In this document: positions 51,811 to 60,698 of the stretch, piece after piece
Layout: each line of letters opens with the position of its first letter
Position numbering within the stretch: position 1 is the stretch's first letter
Source: Hathewaya proteolytica DSM 3090
Lineage (GTDB): Bacteria; Bacillota; Clostridia; Clostridiales; Clostridiaceae
DNA: 64,000 bases
Reading direction: 5' to 3'
Assembly: GCF_900142225.1 (NCBI RefSeq)
Contig: NZ_FRAD01000006.1
Coordinates: 62,001 to 126,000, forward strand
Notes under the pieces: model-generated
What the model saw: the letters and a program-made list of their open reading frames with translations, nothing else
Database searches by the model: none
What the model was told of the DNA's origin: nothing
Translations under genes and position numbers: made by a program

Positions 51811-53568
51811 CTATTTTTCCTTTAACTTTATATGAACATCATCCAATTGCGTAGTTTCTACAAAAGAAGGTGCTCCCATCATAAGATCCTGTGCATTTTT
51901 ATTCATTGGGAATGGTATGATTTCACGAATGCTTTCATCACCGCTGAGCATCATTACAATACGATCTATGCCAGGAGCTATACCTGCATGTGGTGGCGCT
52001 CCATAGCAAAATGCATTAAATAATGCTGGGAATTTTTCTTTTACAGCGCATTCATCAAGTCCAACTATTTGGAAAGCCTTCACCATGATTTCAGGATCGT
52101 GATTTCTCACTGCTCCTGAAGATAGTTCTATGCCATTGCACACAAGATCATACTGATATGCACACATTTCTAGTGGTTCCATAGTTTCCAATGCTTCCAT
52201 ACCACCTTGAGGCATAGAGAATGGATTGTGACAGAACTCTAACTTGTTAGACTCCTCTCCTATTTCGTACATAGGAAAATCCACAATCCAACAGAATTCA
52301 TATTTTTCAGCATCTAAGCATTGTTCTAATTTATGTCCAAAACTCTTCAAAATTACCCCTGCTGCCTTCTGTACTTCTCGCCTTTTCTGTGCTGCAGTGA
52401 TTGCTATAAAATCTCCGCTCTTTAGATTCAGTGCTTCTATGATCTCTTCCTTATTACTTTGAAGAAACTTTGATATACCTCCAGTAAATTCATTGTTTTC
52501 ATTTACTTTAAACCAGTACATGTCCTTTGAAGATTGGACCTTTATTTCTTCGCAGACCTTATCTATAAATTTTCTAGATTCCTTAAAGTCACTTATCACC
52601 ACTGCTTTTACAATACAATCTTGGAACTTGTCGAAGCCACAATTTCCCATACACTTTGTTGCATCCTGAACTTCTAGATTAATTCTAAGATCTGGCTTAT
52701 CAGAACCATAGCGTTCCATGGCCTCATTATACGATATCCTTTTAAACGGCGCAGCAGATGCTGTTTTATACTTTCCGAATTTTTCAAAGACAGGCGGTAA
52801 AACTTCTTCTATCACATTAAATACATCTTCTTGAGATGCAAAAGCCATTTCCATATCTAGCTGATAAAATTCCCCTGGTGAGCGATCAGCGCGAGCATCT
52901 TCATCTCTAAAACATGGTGCGATTTGAAAATATCTATCAAACCCTGAAGTCATAAGAAGTTGTTTAAACTGCTGTGGTGCCTGTGGCAATGCATAAAACT
53001 TACCTGGATACTTTCTTGATGGCACAAGATAATCCCTAGCCCCTTCTGGAGAAGATGCTGTAAGAATAGGCGTAGTTATCTCCAGAAATCCTCTTTCAGT
53101 CATGCTGTTTCGTATTTCAGATATAACCTTAGATCTTATAACTATCTTTTCCTTTACTTCAGGATTTCGAAGATCAAGATATCTATACTTAAGCCTTGCA
53201 TTCTCATCCGCTTCTTTTGAGTGATTGATCTCAAAAGGCAGTTCATTGTACCTACATTTTCCCAATACGGAAATTTCACTTGGTAGAACCTCTATATCTC
53301 CAGTGGACATTTCTTCATTCTTACTAGAACGCTCTCTCACTTCGCCCATAATAGAAATAGTAGACTCAAAGTTTATTTCATCAAATTTTGCCATCATTTC
53401 TTCATTGTCAATAACTAACTGAGTCTTTCCGTAAAAATCCCTTATAATAGCAAAGCCAAGATTTTTGCTTACTTTTCTCATATTTTCATACCAGCCAACC
53501 AAAGTTACCGATTTACCAACATCATTTATTCTTAATTCGTCACAATTATGTGTTCTAGACTGAATCAT
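51811..53568 (-). CDS. aspS: Aspartyl-tRNA synthetase
   Basis: A 585-residue class II synthetase: N-terminal OB anticodon domain (about 1-110), motif 2 CFRDEDARADRSPGEFYQLD, the bacterial insertion domain (GAD, about 280-420) and motif 3 GAPPHAGIAPGIDRIVM. The GAD domain marks it as bacterial type. It may be discriminating or non-discriminating toward tRNA-Asn. ATG start. No T-box between it and thrS. Confidence 0.95.
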   Translation of the reverse strand: MIQSRTHNCDELRINDVGKSVTLVGWYENMRKVSKNLGFAIIRDFYGKTQLVIDNEEMMAKFDEINFESTISIMGEVRERSSKNEEMSTGDIEVLPSEISVLGKCRYNELPFEINHSKEADENARLKYRYLDLRNPEVKEKIVIRSKVISEIRNSMTERGFLEITTPILTASSPEGARDYLVPSRKYPGKFYALPQAPQQFKQLLMTSGFDRYFQIAPCFRDEDARADRSPGEFYQLDMEMAFASQEDVFNVIEEVLPPVFEKFGKYKTASAAPFKRISYNEAMERYGSDKPDLRINLEVQDATKCMGNCGFDKFQDCIVKAVVISDFKESRKFIDKVCEEIKVQSSKDMYWFKVNENNEFTGGISKFLQSNKEEIIEALNLKSGDFIAITAAQKRREVQKAAGVILKSFGHKLEQCLDAEKYEFCWIVDFPMYEIGEESNKLEFCHNPFSMPQGGMEALETMEPLEMCAYQYDLVCNGIELSSGAVRNHDPEIMVKAFQIVGLDECAVKEKFPALFNAFCYGAPPHAGIAPGIDRIVMMLSGDESIREIIPFPMNKNAQDLMMGAPSFVETTQLDDVHIKLKEK

Positions 53569-53675
53569 ATTTTTTCCTCTTTTCTCAATTAATTTTATAT
53601 TTACTTTGGAAAAACACCATTATGCCACAATCTAGACAGGCATCGTCTCTATGCCTCATAACATCACGACCTTTC

Positions 53676-53712
53676 AAAAACGAGACCTCACATTTCTATG
53701 CAAAGTCTCGCT
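53676..53712 (-). terminator. Terminator of thrS
   Basis: Minus strand GCGAGAC...GTCTCGT stem followed by TTTTG; lies directly after the thrS stop. Confidence 0.65.
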
Positions 53713-53718
53713 TATATA

Positions 53719-55650
53719 TTATTCTTCTGAATCCATAACTGGCATTGCCTTTGTATCTATTTCTTCTCTTATTCTTGATATGAACTTCTGAAGGCTTACA
53801 ATACCCTCATCACCCTTTTGTCTGCTTCTAAGTGAAATAGCTCCTTCGCTTTCTTCTTTTTCGCCCACAACGATGATATATGGTATTCTTTCGTTTCTAG
53901 CTTCTCTTATCTTGTAACCAATTTTTTCGTCTCTTCCGTCAAATTGAACTTTAATGTTATTTTTCTTTAATTCTTCTACAACTTTTTCACCGTATTCATT
54001 GAATTTATTTGATATAGGTAGCACTATAGCCTGAACTGGCGAAAGCCAAACTGGGAATTTACCAGCAAAATGTTCAGTTATGATACCAATAAATCTCTCT
54101 ATACTTCCTAAGACAACTCTGTGAATTACTATTGGTCTATGCTTTTCGCTATCAGCACCGATATAATTTAAATCGAATCTCTGTGGAAGTTGGAAGTCAA
54201 GCTGTATAGTACCACACTGCCATGTTCTCCCTAAGCTATCCTCAAGATGGAAGTCTATCTTTGGACCATAGAAGGCTCCATCTCCTGCATTAATTTTATA
54301 TGACATGCCAATTTCATCTAAAGCTGCCTTCAGTGAGCTCTCAGCCATTTCCCATTCCTCATCAGAACCCATAGAATCCTCTGGTCTTGTAGAAAGTTCT
54401 ACATTGTACTTGAAACCGAATTTAGAGTAAACTTCGTCGATAATTGAGATAACGCCCTTTATCTCAGATTTTATTTGCTCTGGCAACATGAATATATGGG
54501 CATCATCTTGAGTAAATGCTCTTACTCTCATAAGACCGTGTAATGCACCGGAAAGCTCATGTCTGTGGACTCTTCCAAGCTCAGCCATTCTAAGAGGTAA
54601 ATCCCTATATGAATGTGCTTCTGATTTGTATACAAGCATACCACCTGGGCAATTCATTGGTTTTAATGCAAATTCTTCCTCATCTATAATGGATGTGTAC
54701 ATGTTTTCCTTGTAGTGATACCAGTGACCTGAAGTCTCCCACAATTTTTTATTTAACATTATTGGAGTTTCAATTTCTACATAATCATTTGCCTTATGAA
54801 CCTGTCTCCAAAAATCAACTAAAGTATTTTTCAGCTCTACACCTCTAGGCAAGAAGAATGGGAATCCAGGGCCTTCATCCATAAATGTATATAATTTAAG
54901 TTCCTTACCAAGTTTTCTATGGTCTCTCTTTTTTGCTTCTTCAAGATTGTGCAAGTATTTATCCAGCTCCTTTTTGCTAGCAAAAGCTGTACCGTATATT
55001 CTCTGAAGCATTTTATTCTTTTCATTTCCTCTCCAGTAAGCACCAGCAACACTTAGAAGTTTAAATGCCTTAAGGTACTTTGTAGATGGGATATGTGGTC
55101 CTCTGCAAAGATCAGTGAAATCCCCCTGTCTATACATTGAAATATGTTCACCCTCTGGAAGATCTCTAATCAACTCTAATTTATAAGGCTCTTCCTTTTC
55201 AGTCATGAACTTTATAGCATCTTCTCTTGGAAGGTCAACCCTCTCAAAAGCTAAATCCTCGCCAATGATCTTGTTCATCTCAGCTTCAATTTTTGCAAGA
55301 TCCTCTTCCGTAAAAGGTTTTTCCATATCAAAATCGTAATAATATCCATTTGCAATAGATGGTCCTATGGCAAGTTTACATCCTTCTCCAAATACTCTCT
55401 TTACAGCCTGTGCAAGGATATGCGATGATGAGTGTCTTATAACTTGAAGCCCTTCCTCATCTTCTGCTTTTATAATGCTAACTTCGTCCCCGTCATGTAA
55501 TTTATGAGATAAATCCACAAGAGAACCATTTACTTCACCTACAATGGCGTTCTTTGCAAGACTATTGCTGATAGACTTTGCTAATTCATATACAGTTATA
55601 TTATCTTCTACTTCTCTTACAGAATTGTCTTTTAATCTTATTTTTATCAT
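53719..55650 (-). CDS. thrS: Threonyl-tRNA synthetase
   Basis: A 643-residue class II synthetase: TGS domain (about 1-62), editing domain with HSSSHILAQAVKRVFG and a later CRGPHIPST zinc motif, catalytic core with MNCPGGM, RMAELGRVHRHE and the C-terminal anticodon domain. Length is normal. Expression is predicted to be controlled by the T-box leader upstream, which reads uncharged tRNA-Thr. Confidence 0.96.
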   Translation of the reverse strand: MIKIRLKDNSVREVEDNITVYELAKSISNSLAKNAIVGEVNGSLVDLSHKLHDGDEVSIIKAEDEEGLQVIRHSSSHILAQAVKRVFGEGCKLAIGPSIANGYYYDFDMEKPFTEEDLAKIEAEMNKIIGEDLAFERVDLPREDAIKFMTEKEEPYKLELIRDLPEGEHISMYRQGDFTDLCRGPHIPSTKYLKAFKLLSVAGAYWRGNEKNKMLQRIYGTAFASKKELDKYLHNLEEAKKRDHRKLGKELKLYTFMDEGPGFPFFLPRGVELKNTLVDFWRQVHKANDYVEIETPIMLNKKLWETSGHWYHYKENMYTSIIDEEEFALKPMNCPGGMLVYKSEAHSYRDLPLRMAELGRVHRHELSGALHGLMRVRAFTQDDAHIFMLPEQIKSEIKGVISIIDEVYSKFGFKYNVELSTRPEDSMGSDEEWEMAESSLKAALDEIGMSYKINAGDGAFYGPKIDFHLEDSLGRTWQCGTIQLDFQLPQRFDLNYIGADSEKHRPIVIHRVVLGSIERFIGIITEHFAGKFPVWLSPVQAIVLPISNKFNEYGEKVVEELKKNNIKVQFDGRDEKIGYKIREARNERIPYIIVVGEKEESEGAISLRSRQKGDEGIVSLQKFISRIREEIDTKAMPVMDSEE

Positions 55651-55711
55651 AACTTTTTCCTCCTATATCTATACTTTACCTATTTACATTGATGCTCCGC
55701 ATCATAATTTT

Positions 55712-56019
55712 AAAAATAAAAAAACATCCATCCCGCACTGGGACGAATGTAATATCCGTGGTTCCACCCAAATTGAATCATACAAACAATTCAATTCTTC
55801 TCATTTTAATAACGGTATTCCCGATGGCATTTCACAATGCAAAATATATATCACATCATTACTAAACCATAGCTCCAGGTTAGTTTTCTTATAAACATAT
55901 CTAGAAATACTTTCAGCGCATCATATTTCCTCTCTAAAGACTGTTTTTATAATACTCTTCCTATCATAGCTGTAAATATATTCAGTTATTCTTACCATGG
56001 TTATTAATAACTTAAGCTT
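55712..56019 (-). promoter_or_regulatory. T-box riboswitch leader of thrS
   Basis: On the minus strand the T-box TGGGTGGAACCACGGAT lies at 55755-55771 and is followed by a terminator (CATTCGTCCCAGTGCGGGATGG then seven T; 55719-55751, written here in short parts). Upstream are the AGAGAG-type stem I elements (TTTAGAGAGGAA) and a specifier region with AACTAACCTGGAGC, giving ACT (55882-55884) or ACC (55878-55880), both threonine codons. Uncharged tRNA-Thr should favour antitermination. Confidence 0.9.
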
Positions 56020-56025
56020 AAAGAT

Positions 56026-56054
56026 ATATTATCACAGTAAATTATCATTGTAAA
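56026..56054 (-). promoter_or_regulatory. thrS promoter
   Basis: Minus strand -35 TTTACA (complement of 56049-56054), 17-bp spacer, -10 TAATAT (complement of 56026-56031), just upstream of the T-box leader. Confidence 0.55.
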
Positions 56055-56147
56055 GAGCAAAAATAGCATATTTTTTATAACTTTGCAAATGATATAGTCA
56101 GCATGATGTAAATTTTAATTTGATAAAACTTAGGAGGAATTTAAATT

Positions 56148-56735
56148 ATGGATCTAAAAGACAGTAAAACAAAAGAGAACCTTATGCGCTCCTTTGCAGG
56201 AGAGAGCCAAGCAAGAAACAGATATACCTTTGCCGCTGATGTAGCCAAAAAAGAAAACTACCCAATCTTACAACAACTTTTTACATACACAGCTGACCAA
56301 GAAAGAGCCCATGCCTGGGAATTTATGAAAGCACTAAAACAATTTTCAGGACAAAACATTGATATCTCAGCTGGCTACCCTGCTGAAGTAGAGACTACAA
56401 CTCTACCCTTATTAAAATCAGCAGCTAAAAATGAAAATGACGAATATGCAGATATCTACAAAAACTTCGCTAATGTTGCAAGAGAAGAAGGATTCGATGC
56501 CATCGCTGACCTATATGATAGAATTGGATCCATAGAAAACGTGCATAGCCAACGATTTGCCAGGTATGCTGAAGAGCTTGAAAACAACACACTTTTCAAA
56601 AAAACCACTGAAGTTAAATGGATTTGTTCAAACTGCGGCTTTATTTTAGAATCCACGGAAGCTCCAGCAACATGTCCCGTATGCAAATATCCTAAAGGGT
56701 ATTTTATGGTTTTTGAAAAATCACAATTTGAATAA
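56148..56735 (+). CDS. rbr: Rubrerythrin
   Basis: A 195-residue protein: ferritin-like di-iron domain (about 1-145) with the metal ligands in GESQARNRY, TADQERAHAWEF and SIENVHSQRF, and a C-terminal rubredoxin-like iron site (CSNCGF, CPVCKYP). It reduces hydrogen peroxide in anaerobes. AGGAGG is eight bases before the ATG. Supports an anaerobic host. Confidence 0.95.
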   Translation: MDLKDSKTKENLMRSFAGESQARNRYTFAADVAKKENYPILQQLFTYTADQERAHAWEFMKALKQFSGQNIDISAGYPAEVETTTLPLLKSAAKNENDEYADIYKNFANVAREEGFDAIADLYDRIGSIENVHSQRFARYAEELENNTLFKKTTEVKWICSNCGFILESTEAPATCPVCKYPKGYFMVFEKSQFE

Positions 56736-56750
56736 CCTTTCTTTTAAATG

Positions 56751-56789
56751 GGCTACCACATTAACATAAAAAATGCTAGTGTGGTAGCC
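56751..56789 (+). terminator. Hairpin after rubrerythrin gene
   Basis: GGCTACCACA and TGTGGTAGCC form a ten-pair stem; the T-rich tail is weak (GTTCTATTATT). Confidence 0.55.
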
Positions 56790-56888
56790 TGTTCTATTAT
56801 TGCCCCACCACTGAGAAGTCCAACACAGCTTTTTACTCATAATAATGAATTATACCTTATAACTAAGAGAAAAAAATGTTAAAATGTA

Positions 56889-56917
56889 TGTAACGAATTC
56901 TATTTTCATTAGTCATA
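56889..56917 (+). promoter_or_regulatory. Possible ECF-type promoter of the sigma factor gene
   Basis: TGTAAC (56889-56894), 17-bp spacer, GTCATA (56912-56917), 25 bases before the sigma-factor start. The TGTAAC -35 type is common for self-regulated ECF sigma factors; this is inference. Confidence 0.35.
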
Positions 56918-56941
56918 CATATGAGAGAGTGAGGTGAAGTA

Positions 56942-57418
56942 GTGTTAGATTTCGATAAGATATACGAAGAATATTTTCTTAATATTTACAATTTTATTTT
57001 TTCCTTATGTAGAGATTCCTCAATTTCTGAGGACATAACACAAGAAACTTTTTTTAAAGTTATGAAAAACATAGATACTTTTAAAGGCCAATGCAAGTTA
57101 TCCGTTTGGCTATGTCAGATTGCAAAGAATACTTACTTTTCATATTATAACCGTGAAAAATTATATACTGACTCGGAATCATTAAATTATGCCGATGATA
57201 ATAACTCTATAGAAGATGCATTTATACGCCGACAATCTGCTTTTGAGATACAAAAGATGCTTCATGAAATTGAAGAACCATATAAGGAAGTATTTTCACT
57301 GAGAATCTTTGGAGAGTTATCTTTCAGTGAAATAGCTATAATATTCAATAAAACAGAAAGTTGGGCCAGGGTGACTTTTTATAGAGCAAAATTGAAAATA
57401 AAGGAGAAATTGAAATGA
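56942..57418 (+). CDS. ECF-type RNA polymerase sigma factor
   Basis: A 158-residue sigma-70 family protein. Region 2 (about 5-70) has SLCRDSSISEDITQETFFKVMKN split over helices 2.1-2.4, and region 4 (about 100-158) has EEPYKEVFSLRIFGELSFSEIA as the HTH start. GTG start with GAGGTGAAG upstream. Overlaps the next gene by ATGA. Together they form an ECF sigma/anti-sigma switch for envelope or stress signals. Confidence 0.9.
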   Translation: MLDFDKIYEEYFLNIYNFIFSLCRDSSISEDITQETFFKVMKNIDTFKGQCKLSVWLCQIAKNTYFSYYNREKLYTDSESLNYADDNNSIEDAFIRRQSAFEIQKMLHEIEEPYKEVFSLRIFGELSFSEIAIIFNKTESWARVTFYRAKLKIKEKLK

Positions 57419-58113
57419 AAGATTCATGTGAAATTATTAGGGACTTGCTTCCTCTATATCATGATGAAGTATGTAGCGAAGAGACAAAGCTCATGGTCGA
57501 AGAACATCTTAAAGGCTGTATTAGCTGTAGCAAAGTATTAGAAGACATTAGTTATAACATAGATTATCCATCATTAGGTTTAGATTTAAAAGAAAATGCC
57601 GATCCAGCAGAAGCCTTAAGAATATTAAAAAAGCAAATAAAGCGAAAACGAGAACCGTGTAGTATAAAGTCTATTATAATTTGTGTTTTCATAATTATTC
57701 TTTTTGCCGTCACCGTGTATAAAGTATTTTTTAGTGATACTGCCTATGTAGAAAGAATGGTAAAAGCATTTGATGAATGTAATAAATTTGCCATAGTTAA
57801 CACTGTTGAAAAAAATAATACGAATAATCTGCATTTATATGACCTAGCTTCACATACTAATGAAGTTTTCCCTTCTTTCATAGAGAGTGTAAAGCGCCCT
57901 ATATTTAACGATAACTTCAACGAAGTAGAGTCAAAATACAAATATACCGGTTACGATATAATCCTTTATCATGATTATTCTCAGAAACATTCTATGAAAA
58001 TCTATAAAACAGAAGAAAACGTGAAATATAAAATACTGCTAGCCTATGACAATATCTACAGTTATACTGATGATTCCAATGGGCTCATAGAACTCATGCA
58101 AAATCAGGAATAA
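57415..58113 (+). CDS. Anti-sigma factor with zinc-finger (ZAS-like) domain
   Basis: A 232-residue protein: N-terminal cysteine-containing zf-HC2 domain (CEIIRDLLPLYHDEVCSEET...HLKGCISC; His and Cys ligands HxxxCxxC), a linker, one membrane helix (IICVFIIILFAVTVYKVFF, about 85-105), and an external domain (105-232). It would hold the upstream ECF sigma factor until a signal arrives. ATG overlaps the sigma-factor stop. Confidence 0.88.
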   Translation: MKDSCEIIRDLLPLYHDEVCSEETKLMVEEHLKGCISCSKVLEDISYNIDYPSLGLDLKENADPAEALRILKKQIKRKREPCSIKSIIICVFIIILFAVTVYKVFFSDTAYVERMVKAFDECNKFAIVNTVEKNNTNNLHLYDLASHTNEVFPSFIESVKRPIFNDNFNEVESKYKYTGYDIILYHDYSQKHSMKIYKTEENVKYKILLAYDNIYSYTDDSNGLIELMQNQE

Positions 58114-58116
58114 ATA

Positions 58117-58152
58117 AAAATCCCTTCAACCCTTCAGTTGTTGGGATTTTTT
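58117..58152 (+). terminator. Terminator of the sigma/anti-sigma operon
   Basis: AAAATCCC and GGGATTTT eight-pair stem with partly paired loop (TTCAAC/GTTG), followed by T residues. Confidence 0.75.
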
Positions 58153-58286
58153 ATTTAAAGTATTTTGCTTAATAATTGTTTACCTTTCTAAAATTTAGGT
58201 TTACATTCTCTTGTAAGTGGTGTATTATATATTATATAAAATATTTTAATTATTTTTTTTTAATTATATAAAGGAGGTGTATTAAA

Positions 58287-59258
58287 ATAAGCGTAAAACA
58301 AGCAACTCTAGATTTATTAGAAAAGAACAAGGGTGAATATGTATCTAGTAAGATCATATGCCACAAGCTAAATGTCACCCGTGCCGCTGTATGGAAAGCC
58401 ATCAATACTTTGAAGGAAGAAGGCTATAAAATCTCAAGTAAAAGCAATATGGGCTACTGCCTTTGCCATGAATGCGATATTCTCTCTTCTGAGAGTATAA
58501 AACCTTATTTCACCGTAGATAAAAATCTCTTTGAAATTCAATGTTTTAAAACCTTGGAATCTACTAATGATTATGCAAAAGATCTAGCTTCTAACGGTGC
58601 ATGTGAAGGCACTGTAGTAATTGCAGAGGAACAAACTAAAGGACGAGGTAGACTTAATAGAAACTTTTTTTCACCTGGCAACACTGGAATTTATATGAGC
58701 CTAATCTTAAGGCCCCATATTAAAGCTGATGAATCACTTTGTATTACCACAGCTGCAGCTGTGGCTGTGTGCAATGCTATTGAAAGTGTTATGAACAAAA
58801 AAGTCTCTATAAAATGGGTTAATGATATTTTCTATAAAAATAAAAAGGTATGTGGCATACTAACAGAATCTGCTTTTAATTGCGAAATTGGAACACTGGA
58901 TTATGTGGTTTTAGGCATTGGCATCAACGTAAAGGCTCCCCAAGAAGGATTCCCTGATGAGTTATCAAAAATTGCTTGTTCACTATCTGAAAATTGCGCT
59001 AGTGATATACGAAGTCGACTTGTGGCTTGTATTCTAGAAAATTTTTGGTTATATTACATGGAACTCACAGATAAAAAATATCTTTCCTCTTACATAAAAT
59101 ACTGTAGCTTTCTTGGTAAGGATATAGATATTATCACCAACAATGGCTCTGTACCTGCCAAAGCCTTAGAAATATGTGATGATTTCAGCCTTGTTGCACT
59201 TACTAATGATGGAAATAAGTTAAAGCTTAATTGCGGTGAAATTAGTATAAAACTATAA
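58287..59258 (+). CDS. birA: Bifunctional biotin-protein ligase and biotin operon repressor
   Basis: A 323-residue BirA. Residues 1-60 are the winged-helix repressor domain (ATLDLLEKNKGEYVSSK, VTRAAVWKAINTLKEEG), and the ligase domain follows with the KGRGRLNRNF biotin/AMP loop and WVNDIFYKNKKVCGIL. The repressor part is only in frame if translation starts at ATA (58287), which has AGGAGG nine bases upstream; ATT at 58281 would be too close to that site. The first usual start, TTG 58410, would cut off the DNA-binding domain. Regulates biotin genes, probably including bioY next door. Confidence 0.85.
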   Translation: MSVKQATLDLLEKNKGEYVSSKIICHKLNVTRAAVWKAINTLKEEGYKISSKSNMGYCLCHECDILSSESIKPYFTVDKNLFEIQCFKTLESTNDYAKDLASNGACEGTVVIAEEQTKGRGRLNRNFFSPGNTGIYMSLILRPHIKADESLCITTAAAVAVCNAIESVMNKKVSIKWVNDIFYKNKKVCGILTESAFNCEIGTLDYVVLGIGINVKAPQEGFPDELSKIACSLSENCASDIRSRLVACILENFWLYYMELTDKKYLSSYIKYCSFLGKDIDIITNNGSVPAKALEICDDFSLVALTNDGNKLKLNCGEISIKL

Positions 59259-59279
59259 TATAATGTGGAGGTTTTCATT

Positions 59280-59843
59280 ATGAAAAAAGTATTAAGCACA
59301 AAAAATATGGCACTTTGTGGTATGTTCACAGCATTAATTGCCATTGGAGCTTTTATTAAAATTCCTTTTCCTACAGGTGTGCCTTTTAGTTTGCAATTTA
59401 TGTTTACCATGCTAGCTGGGTTTCTTCTTGGAAACAAACTGGGTTCCCTAAGCGTACTCATATATCTCTTCATCGGTCTTGCAGGTATCCCCATATTCAC
59501 CAGTGGCGGTGGTATTGGTTATGTTTTAAAGCCTACTTTTGGTTATATGATTGGCTTTGTCTTATCGACATTCACAATAGGTACCATATCTAGAGCTGAA
59601 ACAAAACCTTCATACCTTCGTCTTGTTATTGCAAATTTTGCTGGTACATCTATTGTATATATCTGTGGAACAGTATATTTTTACTTTATAATGAAATATG
59701 TATCTGGCACTGTTATTGGCTTTAAAGCCCTCATTACCAGCTGCGTTTTAATGACCATCTGGAGCGATATTTTCTTTTGTTTCTTTACAGCATTTATTGC
59801 AAAAAAACTTATACCAAAGCTTAGAGATAAAATTGCAGCATAA
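59280..59843 (+). CDS. bioY: Biotin transporter S component BioY
   Basis: A 187-residue membrane protein with about six hydrophobic segments and the BioY patterns FPTGVPFSLQFMFTMLAG, GLAGIPIFTSGGGIGYVLKPTFGYMIGF. BioY binds biotin and, in Firmicutes, works with the shared ECF energy-coupling module encoded elsewhere. It lies 21 bp after birA and is probably in the same operon. Start at 59280 with GGAGG upstream; a GTG at 59265 would overlap it. Confidence 0.92.
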   Translation: MKKVLSTKNMALCGMFTALIAIGAFIKIPFPTGVPFSLQFMFTMLAGFLLGNKLGSLSVLIYLFIGLAGIPIFTSGGGIGYVLKPTFGYMIGFVLSTFTIGTISRAETKPSYLRLVIANFAGTSIVYICGTVYFYFIMKYVSGTVIGFKALITSCVLMTIWSDIFFCFFTAFIAKKLIPKLRDKIAA

Positions 59844-59883
59844 TAAAAGTAGATTACTGTAATAGCCTAAAAGGTAAATCAAT

Positions 59884-59928
59884 AAAATCAAGGTATATGC
59901 CATCACCGACATACACCTTGACTTTATT
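59884..59928 (+). terminator. Hairpin between bioY and a converging gene
   Basis: TCAAGGT(A)TATG and CATA(C)ACCTTGA stem, followed by CTTTATT. Weak to moderate. Confidence 0.5.
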
Positions 59929-60619
59929 AGTTGATATACTTTATTCTTACCTTGGGGTTATCCTCTTTTTTTATATTATAAACCAATGATCTTTTTTCAG
60001 TATAATGAACATTTTTCACCAACTCTTCTTTGGTTATGATTTCATATTGTTTTTCTGGTCCAATTTTTAAATAAAATAAGTACTTATCAATATACATCTC
60101 AATATAAAGTATATCTTTATACTTACTTAATATATTTCGCTGCTCTTCAGTTAAAGATTCCTTAACCTTAAAAGAATGCGGTATACCCCAACTTTTAGTT
60201 ATATCGCTTGCATCTTCTAGAATTAGACTCCAGTAGTTATACTCATTGTTATGCTGAGGATCTTCATAAAAGCCCTGACTTCTTGGGTCTTCTAGAATAT
60301 TATTTTCTATTAGTTCCTTTGGCGTATACATACAAGAACTAAATTTAACATTTTTCTGTCCTGGTTTTTTATTTACAACGTCATAATATTTCCAAAGTTC
60401 ATTGTTTTTTTGGTAATCGCCATCATATTGAATATCAAATAGATTCTTATTCTTCATCTGCTCTATACATATTGGATCATTTAAATTATTAATTTCCTTT
60501 ATCTCCGCCACTGGGCGACTAAAATATATGACTACCATAGTCACACATAAAACTGCTGTCACACCCAAAGCTATCATCTTAAATTTTTTCCCCAAAGAAG
60601 ATCGCCTCCCCCTAGACAT
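59927..60619 (-). CDS. Membrane-anchored hypothetical protein
   Basis: A 230-residue protein with a basic N-terminus, one membrane helix (MIALGVTAVLCVTMVVIYF, about 15-33) and a mostly charged external domain of about 190 residues with WxY-type motifs. Relatives may belong to the DUF3919-type group, but I am not certain. Start at ATG 60619; an in-frame GTG at 60634 has no better ribosome site. Function unknown. Confidence 0.55.
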   Translation of the reverse strand: MSRGRRSSLGKKFKMIALGVTAVLCVTMVVIYFSRPVAEIKEINNLNDPICIEQMKNKNLFDIQYDGDYQKNNELWKYYDVVNKKPGQKNVKFSSCMYTPKELIENNILEDPRSQGFYEDPQHNNEYNYWSLILEDASDITKSWGIPHSFKVKESLTEEQRNILSKYKDILYIEMYIDKYLFYLKIGPEKQYEIITKEELVKNVHYTEKRSLVYNIKKEDNPKVRIKYIN

Positions 60620-60698
60620 TATTCCCTTAGTCACTATTTGTTAATATCATTATAACATTTAGTTAATATATTGCAACATTTAATTAATATATTGTGTA

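Noticed and set aside
53569..53718. A second T-box upstream of aspS
   Set aside because: Only about 150 bp without the TGGNGG-ACCACG core; the hairpin belongs to the thrS terminator.
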